Source: JAUXJB01 sp965226855 (GTDB lineage: Bacteria; Myxococcota_A; UBA9160; SZUA-336). Taken from it: 64,000 bases of DNA. Made by a program: the position numbers and the translations under genes. This document shows positions 1-8,815 of this stretch, piece after piece; the first letter of the stretch is position 1; each line of letters opens with the position of its first letter. The notes beneath the pieces are model-generated. The model was not told where the DNA came from. It saw only the letters and a program-made list of their open reading frames with translations, and did no database searches. Location of the stretch: assembly GCA_965226855.1 (NCBI GenBank), contig CBDDEE010000032.1, positions 434,001-498,000 of the forward strand, read 5' to 3'.

Positions 1-1
1 G

Positions 2-343
2 TTCAGACGCCTGCACACGAACCGCAAGGTCACCTTCTGGTACGGTGCGCGGAGTCTCCGCGAGGCCTTCTACGTCGAGGACTTCAATCAGATCGCCGAG
101 GAGAACGACAACTTCGAATGGCATCTCGCTTTGTCGGATCCACGCGAGGAGGAGCGCTGGACCGGCCACACCGGCTTCATCCACCAGGTGCTTCACGACA
201 ACTACCTCAAGGACCACCCTTCGCCCGAGGACGTCGAGTACTACATGTGCGGGCCGCCGATGATGAACGACGCCTGCAAGCAGATGCTGGATGATCTCGG
301 AGTGGAGCCCGAGAACGTGATGTTGGATGACTTCGGAGAGTGA
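2..343 (+). CDS. nqrF: Na+-translocating NADH:quinone reductase subunit F, C-terminal 113 residues (partial)
   Basis: NqrF is the NADH dehydrogenase subunit of the sodium-pumping Na+-NQR complex in the inner membrane. It passes electrons from NADH through FAD and a 2Fe-2S cluster. Only the end of the NAD-binding ferredoxin-reductase domain is present. The frame opens at base 2, and the C-terminal CGPPMM motif typical of this fold is followed by the usual acidic tail ending MLDDFGE. The gene is cut by the window edge. The following apbE and nqrM are the standard Na+-NQR accessory genes, which supports the assignment over other ferredoxin reductases. Confidence 0.93.
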   Translation, partial: FRRLHTNRKVTFWYGARSLREAFYVEDFNQIAEENDNFEWHLALSDPREEERWTGHTGFIHQVLHDNYLKDHPSPEDVEYYMCGPPMMNDACKQMLDDLGVEPENVMLDDFGE

Positions 344-1423
344 ACAGAAACGCACCCCGCTCTTGGGGTTGAACCCCGGAGCACGCCGACTGCTCCCGGT
401 CTTTATGGTGGTGCTGGTGGCGCTGACTGTCTGGCGCCTGGGCTTTCAGGACAGCCCGCAAGCGCTGTACGAGTTCAACGGTGCCACCATGGGCACGACC
501 TACTCCGTCAAGCTAGCGGCCAGGAAGCTCCCGCACGAGGAACATCGGCGGATCGCCGAGGCCATCGAGAGCCGGCTCTCGACGGTCAACCGCCTCATGT
601 CGACGTACGACCCGGACTCCGAGCTCTCGCGCTTCAACCGCTTTGCTTCCATCGACGCCTTCACCGTCTCGCCACAGACCCTCGAGGTGTTCCGCGTGGC
701 CCGAGAGGTGAGCGCGCTCACCTCTCGGGCGCCTTCGACGTGACCGTGGGGCCGCTGGTGGCGGCGTGGGGCTTCGGCGCGACGGACCGGGCACCCGCCC
801 CACCGCTCGCCGCGGAGCTCGCTGCTCTACGCGAGCGTGTGGGATACCGGCTTGTCGAGATCGATCTCGCGTCGCAGAGACTCAGGAAGGTCCACCCCGA
901 GACCGTGTGCGACCTATCGGCCATCGCAAAGGGGTATGGCGTTGACGAGGTGGCACGCGCACTCGTCGAGTTCGGTCAGCACGATTTTCTTGTCGAGGTC
1001 GGAGGTGAGTTACGGGCGGAGGGACCGCGCGCCGAGGGTCGGGCGTGGCGGGTCGCCATAGAGCAACCGCATGCGACCGCACGCTCCATCTTCGGCGTCG
1101 TGGAACTCAAGGACACATCCCTGGCGACGTCCGGCGACTATCGCAGCTATTACGTGCAAGACGGGCGCCGTCTCTCGCATCTGATTGATCCGCGCAGTGG
1201 GCACCCGATAGCGCACTCGCTCGCATCGGTGACTGTCGTGCACAGGCAAGCGGTTTACGCGGACGCCCTGGCTACGGGCCTCAGTGTGCTCGGTCCTGAG
1301 GAAGGCTTTGCCCTTTCCAAAAGGCAAGGCCTGGCAGCCTACTTCATCGTGCGTGAGCCCGACGGCAGCCTCCGGGGCTTGGCGACCCCGGAGTTCCCGC
1401 CAGTCGAGCAGCCTCACGGGTAA
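327..1423 (+). pseudogene. apbE: FAD:protein FMN transferase (ApbE), interrupted by a frameshift
   Basis: ApbE attaches FMN covalently to threonines of NqrB and NqrC, so its place behind nqrF fits. The first part, 327-743, has one membrane anchor (about residues 21-40) and the family motif ATMGTTYSVKL. It ends just after ALTSRAPST. The remainder continues in another frame from about 725 with SGAFDVTVGPLVAAWGFG and runs to 1423 with the expected C-terminal domain. Removing two bases at about 723-724 joins ALT to SGAFDV exactly as in the family; a one-base loss is the alternative. The start overlaps the nqrF end by 17 bases. I see no slippery heptamer, so this is either a true mutation or a consensus error. 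Confidence 0.85.
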
Positions 1424-1431
1424 GGAGTCCG

Positions 1432-1662
1432 ATGGCGACCTTTCTGGCAACCCTCGTGATCTTTGCCACGGCAGCAGCCGCGATGGCGGTGGGGATCCTG
1501 CTACAGGGCCGGCGCCTTCGAGGCTCGTGCGGTGGATCCGGGTTGGAGTGCACGTGTAGCGCGCCGGCCGCCCGCTCCTGTGAGCCCCTGCTTTCGAAGC
1601 CCCAAGGCGAGCGACAGCGGGTGTCTTCTCTGTGGATTGATGTTGCGCGCCCGGTGATATAA
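1432..1662 (+). CDS. nqrM: Na+-NQR maturation protein NqrM (DUF539-type)
   Basis: This is a 76-residue protein with an N-terminal membrane helix (residues 3-22) followed by RRLRGSCGG and cysteines at 33, 40, 42 and 50. That arrangement is the signature of NqrM, a small membrane protein needed to deliver iron for the Fe centre between NqrD and NqrE. It starts 8 bases after the apbE stop, with AAGGAG just upstream. The C-terminal 25 residues after the last cysteine are not conserved in the family as I know it and may simply be tail. Family assignment is from the pattern and the operon context. Confidence 0.85.
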   Translation: MATFLATLVIFATAAAAMAVGILLQGRRLRGSCGGSGLECTCSAPAARSCEPLLSKPQGERQRVSSLWIDVARPVI

Positions 1663-1692
1663 GAGAGGACCTTGAGTGGAGAGGAGCTGAAT

Positions 1693-2373
1693 TTGTCTGG
1701 GCAGCTGGTGGAATTCGCGAGCAACGGTTCGAACGCGCAGGGCTATCTGGCTAGGCCGGAAGCCGGCAGCGGCCCTGGCGTGATCGTGATCCAGGAGTGG
1801 TGGGGCCTGGTGGATCACATCAAAGCGGTGGCGGACCGCTTCGCAGGGGAGGGCTTCTTTGCCCTGGCTCCCGATCTGTACCGGGGCGAGTCCACGCTGA
1901 GCCCCGATACGGCCGGTCGTTTGATGATGGCCCTGGATATCGACAGGGCGATCGCCGACCTCGGCGGGGCGGTGCAGATGCTGACGGGCCTCGAGGGCGT
2001 CACGGGAGAAAGCGTGGGCGCGGTAGGCTTCTGCATGGGAGGTCAGCTCGCGCTCGCAGCTGCCTGCAAGAGCGCGCAGATTGGAGCGTGTGTCGACTTC
2101 TACGGCGTTCACCCGAACGTGACCCTCGACTTCTCCCAGCTGCGTGCACCCGTGCTGGGACTGTTCGGCGAGAACGACGACTTCGTGACACCAGAGGTCG
2201 CGCGGAAGCTGGAGCACGACATCCGGCAGGCCGGGAAGCGTGTGGAATTCCACGTCTATCCCGGTGCCGACCACGGCTTCTTCAACGACTCGCGTCCCGA
2301 CACCTACCAAGAGGAGGCTGCGGCCGATGCCTGGAACCGGACCCGCAACTTCTTCCGTGAGCATCTCGGCTAG
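1693..2373 (+). CDS. Dienelactone hydrolase family protein
   Basis: This is an alpha/beta hydrolase of about 226 residues. The nucleophile elbow is GFCMGG (Cys), the acid lies in the GENDDFVTPE stretch, and the His is in GADHGFF, which is the Cys-Asp-His triad of the dienelactone hydrolase family. Substrate cannot be read from sequence; carboxymethylenebutenolidase is the name-giving activity, but many members act on other lactones or esters. I prefer the TTG at 1693 because GGAGAGGAG sits 6 bases upstream. An in-frame TTG at 1672 is only 2 bases from its purine run. No pathway partners for aromatic degradation are nearby. Confidence 0.85.
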   Translation: MSGQLVEFASNGSNAQGYLARPEAGSGPGVIVIQEWWGLVDHIKAVADRFAGEGFFALAPDLYRGESTLSPDTAGRLMMALDIDRAIADLGGAVQMLTGLEGVTGESVGAVGFCMGGQLALAAACKSAQIGACVDFYGVHPNVTLDFSQLRAPVLGLFGENDDFVTPEVARKLEHDIRQAGKRVEFHVYPGADHGFFNDSRPDTYQEEAAADAWNRTRNFFREHLG

Positions 2374-2380
2374 CGCTCGC

Positions 2381-2902
2381 TTGGCTGAGCACCACTTTAC
2401 GCGGCGCGATCTGCTGCTCGGTGGGGTCGTGGGCCTCGGTGTGCTCGCGCTCTCGCCGACGCGGCCGTGGGCGCAAGGGCTTCCGGAGGAGACTCGGGCC
2501 GCCCTCGACCAGAGTCCGTTCGTGTACATCTCGCCGCTTCGTTCGGACGGGGAGGAGAGCCGCTGTCACGGCGAGGTCTGGTTCGCCTTCGATCGCGGCT
2601 CCGTTCTGATCGTGACGGAAGCGAATACCTGGAAGAGTCGAGCGCTTGCGGCAGGACTCGATCGCGTGCGGATCTGGGTGGGCGACTTCGGTCCCGTGCG
2701 GCGCGCCGGCGAACGCTTCCGGAGCGCCCCTGTCTTCACTGCGAAAGCCGCGGGTGGCAAGGACGACGCTGCCTTCGAGCGCCTGCTCTCCGCCTTTGGC
2801 AAGAAGTATCCGGCAGAGTGGGATCGGTGGGAGCCGCGCTTCCGGCGCGGCTACGCCGACGACTCGCGGGTGCTGATCCGCTACGACCCAATCGGCGCGT
2901 GA
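2381..2902 (+). CDS. Tat-exported protein, possible split-barrel flavin-type fold
   Basis: The protein begins with a twin-arginine signal (TRRDLLLGG followed by a hydrophobic run to PTRPWAQG), so it is probably exported folded to the periplasm. The mature part of about 140 residues contains PFVYISPLRSDG, EVWFAF, a TWKSRAL segment and VRIWVGDFG. This looks like a pyridoxamine-5'-phosphate-oxidase-like split barrel, but I cannot confirm it. A GTG at 2357 overlapping the hydrolase stop is an alternative start. Its last 22 bases overlap the 3' end of comM on the opposite strand. Confidence 0.6.
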   Translation: MAEHHFTRRDLLLGGVVGLGVLALSPTRPWAQGLPEETRAALDQSPFVYISPLRSDGEESRCHGEVWFAFDRGSVLIVTEANTWKSRALAAGLDRVRIWVGDFGPVRRAGERFRSAPVFTAKAAGGKDDAAFERLLSAFGKKYPAEWDRWEPRFRRGYADDSRVLIRYDPIGA

Positions 2903-4420
2903 GCTCGATCGAGCTCCCGGTAGCCGATGGCCTCGGCAAGCCGGGCCGCTCTGATCGAGTCCTCTCCGGCGAGGTCAGCGATGGTGCGGGCGACCCGCAT
3001 CACCCTGACGTAGGCCCGCATCGAGAGTCCGAGCTTCAGCACGGCCTGTTCGAGGAGCGTGAGCGCACCCTCGCCGAGCCTGCAATGGCGCTCGAGATCC
3101 CGCGTCGGCACGTCCGCGTTCAGCGCGTAGGGCTCGCGCGCGTAGCGGTGCGCCTGCCGGTCGCGAGCCTCAGCGACGCGCGCAGCCACAGTCAGGCTCG
3201 GCTCACCGTGAGCGCCGCGACCCGTCATCTGCCGCCAGGGGACGGGTGAGACGAGGATGTGCAGGTCGATCCGGTCTAGCAGGGGTCCCGAGAGCCGGAT
3301 GCGGTAGCGCCGGAGCTGTGCCTCGTCGCAGCTGCATTCTCGCTCCGGGTCACCCCGAAAGCCGCAGGGGCACGGATTCGTGGCGGCGACGAGCTGGAAG
3401 CGCGCCGGGAGGCGGACGGCTCCGTGCGCGCGGACGAGTCGGACCTCGCCCTCCTCGAGCGGCTGACGCAGCGCCTCGAGCGCCGGGCGTCGGAACTCCG
3501 CGAGCTCGTCCAGGAACAGCACGCCGCGATGTGCGAGAGAGATCTCTCCGGGACGCAGCGGACGCCCGCCCCCCGCCAGACCCGCGTCGGAGGTGGTGTG
3601 GTGCGGCGCCCGGAAGGGCGGGCGCGAGATCAGGCTGCCCCCGGCGAGCGTCCCGGCCACGCTGTGAACACGGGTGGCCTCCAGGGCCTCCTCGAACGTG
3701 AGATCGGGCAGCAGCCCCGGCAGGCGCCTGGCGAGCAGAGTCTTGCCGCTGCCCGGCGGGCCGATCATGAGCGCGTTGTGGCGGCCCGCGGCTGCCACCT
3801 CGAGAGCCCGCCGCGCGGTCTCCTGCCCGTATACATCGGCCAGATCCGGCCCCGCGAGCGGCCCCGGCTCGCCCGTACGGGGGAGCTCGTCACTGGTGAT
3901 GAGCGAGCCTTCGCCGAGCAGAAACTCGATCACCGCTGCGAGGCTGGAAGCCCCGAGCGGCTCGAGATGCGGGCAAAAGGATGCCTCGCGCAGGTTCAAA
4001 AGGGGAACGACCGCTGCCGAGATCGGTGCTCGGCAGGCGCTGCCGAGCATCGCAAGGACGCCGCGCAGGGGGCGAACCGCCCCGTCCAGACCGAGCTCTC
4101 CCCAGGTAGAGCGTCCGCTCCAGGCGCTCGGTTGTGCGTTTCTGATGAGCCAGTGCGATCCCGATCGCCAGGGGCAGATCGAGTCCGGCGCCTGCCTTCG
4201 GGAGGTCCGTGGGGGCCAGGTTCACGGTCACCCGCCCCGCGGGGAAGTCCAGTCCCGACTGGCGAAAGGCCGAGCGAATGCGATCTCGGCTCTCGTTCAC
4301 GACCCGGTCGGGCTGCCCCACGATGTGGAAGGCGGGCATCCCGTCTCCGACGTCGACCTCGATGGCAACACGGATGCCATCGATGCCGAGCAGGCCGGCG
4401 CCGTAGATGCGGACCAACAT
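2881..4420 (-). pseudogene. comM: YifB/ComM Mg-chelatase-like AAA+ helicase, with a frameshift
   Basis: ComM is a hexameric helicase of natural transformation and is widespread in bacteria at about 500 residues. The N-terminal domain (MLVRIYGAGLLGIDG, VNLAPTDLPKAG) reads from 4420 down to about 4100. The AAA+ part reads in a different frame down to 2881, with Walker A GPPGSGKT, Walker B VLFLDELAEF, the cysteine-rich NPCPCGFRG insert and the ComM C-terminal domain. The junction is a run of four G on the coding strand (CCCC at 4100-4103 on +). With one G fewer it reads LYLGELGLDG, the expected sequence. The restored protein would be about 512 residues. A homopolymer miscall is possible. Confidence 0.88.
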
Positions 4421-4496
4421 GTTGCGTGCCCCTCCTGGTGGCCGATCCGAGCGGGCCGCGTACCCTCCCTTGCGAAGTGACGTGGGGGCCACAAAC

Positions 4497-5453
4497 GTGA
4501 CGCGCTGGGGTTTGACCGCGACCCTGCTACTGGCGCTCGGTTGCGGCCCGGGAGACCCCTCCGCGCAGGCGAGCAGCGGTGAGAGGGGCTTCGACGGCGC
4601 GCGTGCCTTTCGCGATCTCGTGGATCAGGTCCGGATCGGGCCGCGACCGGCGGGCTCCCCAGGTGCTGCGCGCACTCGCGAGCTGATACGGGAGCGCCTG
4701 CGTCAGGCGGGCTGGCGAACGCGAGATCACGACTTCATCGCACAACCGCCGACAGGAGAGGCGGTTGCAATGAGCAACGTGATCGCAGAGAGAGAGGGAG
4801 AGCGCGAAGAGCTGATCCTGCTTGGGACGCATTACGACACCAAGAGCATCCCCGGCGTACGCTTTCTCGGTGCGAACGACGGTGCATCGGGTACCGCGGT
4901 CTTGCTCGAGCTGGCACGCGAGCTCGCCGCACGTCCGTTGCCGTTCGGCGTGTGGCTCGTGTTCTTTGATGGGGAAGAGTCGTTCGGAGCGAACATTACT
5001 GGCGTCGACGGACTCTACGGGAGTCGCGCCCTGGCCGACGCGATGCAGGCGGACGGGAGCTTCGAACGGATCGCGGCGTTAGTCGTCGTGGACATGGTGG
5101 CGGATCGTGACCTGAACCTCGCCGTCGACCTGAACTCATCACCCATGCTGCGTCGGATGCTGCGCGAGGCGAGCGAGGCGCTTGCCCTGGAGTCGATCAT
5201 CGACGCGGGGGTGACTATCCGGCTGGTGGACGACCACATTCCGTTTCGACGCCGCGGCCTATCGGCGGCTCTTGCCATCATCGACTTTCGCTACGGAGGC
5301 GGCGGAGCGCCTGGAGCGTACTGGCATACGGCCGAAGACGACGTGGACAAGGTTTCCGCAGAGAGCCTGAATAGCGTGGGTCGCCTGCTGGTCGAAACAC
5401 TGCAGCGAGTAGAACGCGGCCTGATCGAGGCCGAGTGTGCGCGCAATGGCTAG
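4497..5453 (+). CDS. M28-family zinc peptidase or glutaminyl-peptide cyclotransferase-like lipoprotein
   Basis: The protein has a lipoprotein signal (LLLALGC) and a di-zinc exopeptidase fold. Ligand motifs seen are GTHYDTK, NDGASG and DGEES, and later DDHIPFRRRG and YWHTAEDD. The DDHIPF segment with a following WHT is closer to glutaminyl cyclases than to ordinary aminopeptidases, so N-terminal pyroglutamate formation on exported proteins is possible. The GTG at 4497 has a G-run about 6 bases upstream; an ATG at 4407 would add a poor N-terminus. The gene is divergent from comM with a 76-base gap. Confidence 0.8.
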   Translation: MTRWGLTATLLLALGCGPGDPSAQASSGERGFDGARAFRDLVDQVRIGPRPAGSPGAARTRELIRERLRQAGWRTRDHDFIAQPPTGEAVAMSNVIAEREGEREELILLGTHYDTKSIPGVRFLGANDGASGTAVLLELARELAARPLPFGVWLVFFDGEESFGANITGVDGLYGSRALADAMQADGSFERIAALVVVDMVADRDLNLAVDLNSSPMLRRMLREASEALALESIIDAGVTIRLVDDHIPFRRRGLSAALAIIDFRYGGGGAPGAYWHTAEDDVDKVSAESLNSVGRLLVETLQRVERGLIEAECARNG

Positions 5454-5510
5454 GGCGCTATACATGTCCCGTCTCACGGGGGCTGCGCGGAGGCAAGGAA
5501 GGGAGAGCTG

Positions 5511-6164
5511 ATGCAAGTTCGAGCTGGGTTGGTTGCATGCGTGCTGGGCTTTTCGCTCGTTGCATGTCAATCGATCGATAGCAACAAGAAGAAGGGCGTG
5601 TTGCTGGGTACGCTCGCGGGTGCTGCAGCCGGTGCCGCGATCGGCGGTCACGACCATCGGGCAGGCGGTGCCCTGATCGGCGCCGCGACCGGTGCGATCG
5701 CAGGTGGTCTCATCGGAAGCTACCTGGACAGGCAGGCTGCGGAGCTCGACGCCATTCCCGGTGCCGAGGTCGAGAAGCGCGACGATTCGATCCTCGTGAA
5801 CTTCCAGAGCCAGCTGCTCTTCGACTCCGGCTCTTCGAGCCTGCACCCCGGCGCGTACGATCGGCTGCGCTCGCTCGCGCGCACGCTCAACAACTATCCC
5901 AAGAGTCACGTCATCATCAAAGGTCACACGGACAGTGAGGGAAGCGAGAGCTTCAACCAGCAGCTGTCAGAACAACGCGCCGACCGTGTGAGGAACTTCC
6001 TCATCTCCGAAGGAGTCGCGCCTCCGCGAGTCACATCGCTCGGCTTCGGCGAGTCCCTACCCGTCGCCACGAATGCGACCCGTGATGGTCGGAGTCAGAA
6101 TCGCCGCGTCGAGATCGAGATCCGTCCAGACGACGATGTCATGCGCGGCGGCAACGCCAGGTAG
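5511..6164 (+). CDS. OmpA-family lipoprotein with glycine-zipper segment
   Basis: This is a 217-residue protein. The signal peptide ends in the lipobox LVAC (Cys19). A glycine/alanine zipper region spans about residues 31-70 (TLAGAAAGAAIGG, GATGAIAGGLIG). An OmpA-like peptidoglycan-binding domain covers about 92-205, with the hallmark GHTDSEGS and the NQQLSEQRADRVR stretch. It probably anchors the outer membrane to peptidoglycan. RBS GGGAGAG lies ahead of ATG. It is followed at 26 bases by the vWA gene and then exbB/exbD, so it likely belongs to that envelope operon. Confidence 0.9.
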   Translation: MQVRAGLVACVLGFSLVACQSIDSNKKKGVLLGTLAGAAAGAAIGGHDHRAGGALIGAATGAIAGGLIGSYLDRQAAELDAIPGAEVEKRDDSILVNFQSQLLFDSGSSSLHPGAYDRLRSLARTLNNYPKSHVIIKGHTDSEGSESFNQQLSEQRADRVRNFLISEGVAPPRVTSLGFGESLPVATNATRDGRSQNRRVEIEIRPDDDVMRGGNAR

Positions 6165-6189
6165 CCGCTCGCGGGCTCGGTCCAGCTTG

Positions 6190-7488
6190 ATGCGCCGAGA
6201 TCTTCTCACGTGGGCGGCGACACCTCGGGTTGCGGCCCTCGCTCTGCTCCTGGGTTTCGTTGCACCGGCCGCACTGTTCGCGGCTGAGGAGGACGGGGTC
6301 CGCATCGTCGTGGATTCCCCGGCCAGAGATGAGGTCGTGCGGGGCCGGACAGATCTGGCGCCCCTGTCAGGCGTGGCCTTCGCCGGCGATCGGCCGGCTC
6401 ACTTCGACCTGATGCTCGTCATCGATGTCTCAGGCTCCACGCGCTACCCGAGCGGAATCGATGTCGACGGTGACGGCTCCCTCGGTCGACAGAAAACGGC
6501 CCTGGTCTCGATCCTGGACACTGTGAACACCGACCCGGAGGACTCCATCCTGGCGGCGGAGATCACGGGCGCGAAGCGGCTGCTGGAGCAGCTGGATCCG
6601 GAGCGGGTCCGGGTCGGAGTGGTCTCCTTCTCGGGAGAGATCGACCCGGTGAGCGGCCGGCGTCGCTCGGTCGATCAGGTCGACGCGCTGCTCGAGCACC
6701 CGCTCTCTTCGGACTACGAGCGCGTGGCGGTGGCGCTCGATGCGGTGCTCTTCCGGGGTCCTCACGGCGGAACGAACATGGAGGCCGGGGTAAAGCGCGC
6801 GTTGCGCGAGCTCACGGGGGTCGAGGGTGGGGTTTCCGTGCCCCAACCGGGTTCCAAGAAGGTGATCCTGCTGATGACGGACGGGAAGCCGTCTCTTCCG
6901 TTCGGGCGGGCGGACGTGGAGGATCCCGCAGACGTGGAGGCGGTCGTGGCGGCTGCACAGCTCTCCGGCTCGGTCGGGATCACCATCAACGTCTACGGGC
7001 TCGGCCCTGGCGCGATCGACTATCCTCACGCTGCCACCGAGGTGGCGCGCGCGACGTCGGGATTGTACACACCCGTCCGTCGCCCCGGCGACATCGTGTC
7101 GTTACTCTCTGGCGTCTCGTTCGCGAACGTCGAGGACGTCGTAGCCGTGAACCTCACGCTGAGCGAGTGGGCGGGTCCAGACGATATTCTGCTCCGTCCC
7201 GATGGCTCGTTTCGCGGCTTCGTTCCCGTGCGGCCCGGCCTGAACCGGATCCGGGTCTCCGCACTGGCGTCCGATGGCACGCGAGGGTCTACAGAGCTTG
7301 ACATCATGTTCATACATCAGGACCTCAGTGACGGGGAGCTCGGGTCGGAGCTCGAGCGAATCCGGAACCGGAGCCGCGAGCTCCAGCTGCTGATGGAGCG
7401 CGACCGTCAGGAGGCCTTCCGCAAGAGCGAGCGCGAACGGACGCTCAGTATCGAGGTAGACGGAGGAGAGGGGGAGAGGCAGCCTTGA
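6190..7488 (+). CDS. Exported von Willebrand factor A domain protein
   Basis: This is a 432-residue protein with a signal peptide (residues 1-32). Its vWA domain has an intact metal-ion-dependent adhesion site: DVSGS at 79-83, the downstream GTNMEAG threonine, and MTDGK. A short calcium-loop-like DVDGDG is inserted just after the first metal motif. After the vWA domain there is a beta-rich segment. The tail from about residue 375 is charged and helical, probably coiled coil. Start ATG 6190 is chosen because the signal peptide begins there; an upstream ATG overlaps ompA. The 3' end overlaps exbB by four bases, indicating translational coupling. Confidence 0.85.
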   Translation: MRRDLLTWAATPRVAALALLLGFVAPAALFAAEEDGVRIVVDSPARDEVVRGRTDLAPLSGVAFAGDRPAHFDLMLVIDVSGSTRYPSGIDVDGDGSLGRQKTALVSILDTVNTDPEDSILAAEITGAKRLLEQLDPERVRVGVVSFSGEIDPVSGRRRSVDQVDALLEHPLSSDYERVAVALDAVLFRGPHGGTNMEAGVKRALRELTGVEGGVSVPQPGSKKVILLMTDGKPSLPFGRADVEDPADVEAVVAAAQLSGSVGITINVYGLGPGAIDYPHAATEVARATSGLYTPVRRPGDIVSLLSGVSFANVEDVVAVNLTLSEWAGPDDILLRPDGSFRGFVPVRPGLNRIRVSALASDGTRGSTELDIMFIHQDLSDGELGSELERIRNRSRELQLLMERDRQEAFRKSERERTLSIEVDGGEGERQP

Positions 7489-8273
7489 AGAAGCTCTTAG
7501 TTGGATCGCTCAGCATCGCGATCGGCCTCGCCGTGGGGCTCGGTGCGGGTCGTGCCCTGGCACAGACGGAGACTCCCCCAGGCGCCGAGGCGACGACCGA
7601 TGCCGAGGAGGCCGAGGCGGAGGAGGGCGGCCGAACGCTGCGTGACTGGTACGAGCTCGGTGGCTGGATCATGCACGTGCTCGTCGCGACCTCGATGCTG
7701 GTCATCTACCTGGTGTTGGAGCGTGTCTGGGCGCTCCGATCGACGGCGGTCATGCCGCGCAAGTTCCTCGGCCAGATCAGCGACCATTCGCGTCGGAGCG
7801 AGCTCGGCAAGGTGCTCGAGATCTGCTCCGAGACGGACAACGCGATCGCCCGCGTGCTGCGCGCGGGTTTGATCCACTTCGACCAGGGCCTGGCTCCCAT
7901 GGAGGACGCGGTCGAAACCGCCGGGACGCACGAGGCGACCGTGCTGCGTCGCAACCTGCCGTTACTGGCCGCGATCGGGAACATGGCCACCATGATGGGG
8001 CTGCTCGGAACCGTCCTCGGCATGATCAAATCATTCGATCTGATCGCCACGACTGGAACCGGCGACGCTCGCGTGGTTGCGGGGGGCATCTTCCAGGCGC
8101 TCGTGACCACGGCCGCAGGACTCATGGTCGGGCTCTTTGCGATCGGCTTCCACTCGTTCCTGCGACGCAGGGTCGAGGTGATGGAGATCGATCTCGAGGA
8201 GAAGTCCTTCCGGCTGCTGGAAGACCTGTGGGTGGGGCGCCAGGCCGGCCCGGAGCCGGCGACAGACGGCTAG
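7485..8273 (+). CDS. exbB: ExbB/TolQ/MotA-family proton channel protein
   Basis: This is a 262-residue inner-membrane protein. It has a cleavable-looking leader (to ALAQTE) and an acidic linker rich in Glu. One membrane helix lies at about 64-82, followed by a cytoplasmic domain and the two C-terminal helices containing GNMATMMGLLGTVLGMI and ALVTTAAGLMVGL, which are diagnostic of ExbB/TolQ. With ExbD it would convert proton-motive force into work transmitted by a TonB-like protein. TTG start overlaps the vWA stop (TTGA) and has an exceptionally purine-rich upstream stretch (7461-7480). TolQ is an alternative label, but no tolA/tolB/pal order is present. Confidence 0.9.
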   Translation: MKKLLVGSLSIAIGLAVGLGAGRALAQTETPPGAEATTDAEEAEAEEGGRTLRDWYELGGWIMHVLVATSMLVIYLVLERVWALRSTAVMPRKFLGQISDHSRRSELGKVLEICSETDNAIARVLRAGLIHFDQGLAPMEDAVETAGTHEATVLRRNLPLLAAIGNMATMMGLLGTVLGMIKSFDLIATTGTGDARVVAGGIFQALVTTAAGLMVGLFAIGFHSFLRRRVEVMEIDLEEKSFRLLEDLWVGRQAGPEPATDG

Positions 8274-8276
8274 CCG

Positions 8277-8678
8277 ATGGCGCGCCCGCGGGGAGAGGAA
8301 GAGGCAAATCTCAGCATGACGCCGCTCATCGACGTCGTGCTGCTTCTGCTCATTTTCTACGTGGTGACCAGCTCCTTCGTCGACCGGGAGATCCTGCTAG
8401 AGCTCCCGGAGTCGGAGGCCTCGGCCATCCCGGACGAGAAGAAGAAGTTCACGGTAGAGATCGGGCAGAACGGCGCGATCGCCCTGAACGGCAAGGCCAT
8501 GACGATCGAGCTGCTGGATCGCACGATCGAGGTCGCGGCGGCGGCCGATGACATCCAGTCCGTCGAGATCCGTGCCGACCGCAACGTGATTCACGGGCGC
8601 GTGGTCCAGGTCCTAGGAGTGGTGAAGAAACACGGCGTAGAGAGCATCGGAATCGCCGTAAAGCAGGCGCAATCCTAG
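8277..8678 (+). CDS. exbD: ExbD/TolR-family energy transducer
   Basis: This is a 133-residue protein. A short cytoplasmic N-terminus is followed by the single helix MTPLIDVVLLLLIFYV with the conserved protonatable Asp19. A periplasmic domain follows, with the typical VEIRADRNVIHGRVVQVLG segment. It starts 3 bases after the exbB stop. It is the last gene of this + operon. The 3' end faces the minus-strand repeat-protein operon across a repeat A element, which probably separates the two transcription units. Confidence 0.92.
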   Translation: MARPRGEEEANLSMTPLIDVVLLLLIFYVVTSSFVDREILLELPESEASAIPDEKKKFTVEIGQNGAIALNGKAMTIELLDRTIEVAAAADDIQSVEIRADRNVIHGRVVQVLGVVKKHGVESIGIAVKQAQS

Positions 8679-8683
8679 CTAGC

Positions 8684-8814
8684 TGTGGGTGGCCGCAAGC
8701 CGCGCCAAAGGCGCGGCGCGCAGTGAGCCGACGGCGAACGAAGTGCGGGTGGCGCGCGACCGCTCGCGCGCCGGGTCCCGCAAGAATGGCCGCGGGCGTC
8801 CGCGGCCCACAAGA
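8684..8814. repeat. Dispersed palindromic repeat A, copy 1 (diverged)
   Basis: This GC-rich stretch is made of nested inverted repeats, such as GCGCGACCGCTCGCGC and GGCCGCGGGCGTCCGCGGCC. It carries the landmarks of family A: GTGGGTGGCCGC, GGGTCCCGCAAG and a CCCACAAG end. It fills the whole gap between the convergent exbD and the minus-strand lipoprotein gene, where it could act as a bidirectional transcription stop. It is the most diverged copy in the window. Confidence 0.6.
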
Positions 8815-8815
8815 T

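Noticed and set aside
723..724. Programmed ribosomal frameshifting in apbE.
   Set aside because: No slippery heptamer or strong downstream structure is visible, and apbE is not known to be regulated this way. An indel mutation or error explains it.
4100..4103. Programmed frameshifting in comM at the G run.
   Set aside because: A four-base run is too short for efficient slippage, and there is no stimulatory element. Treated as an indel.
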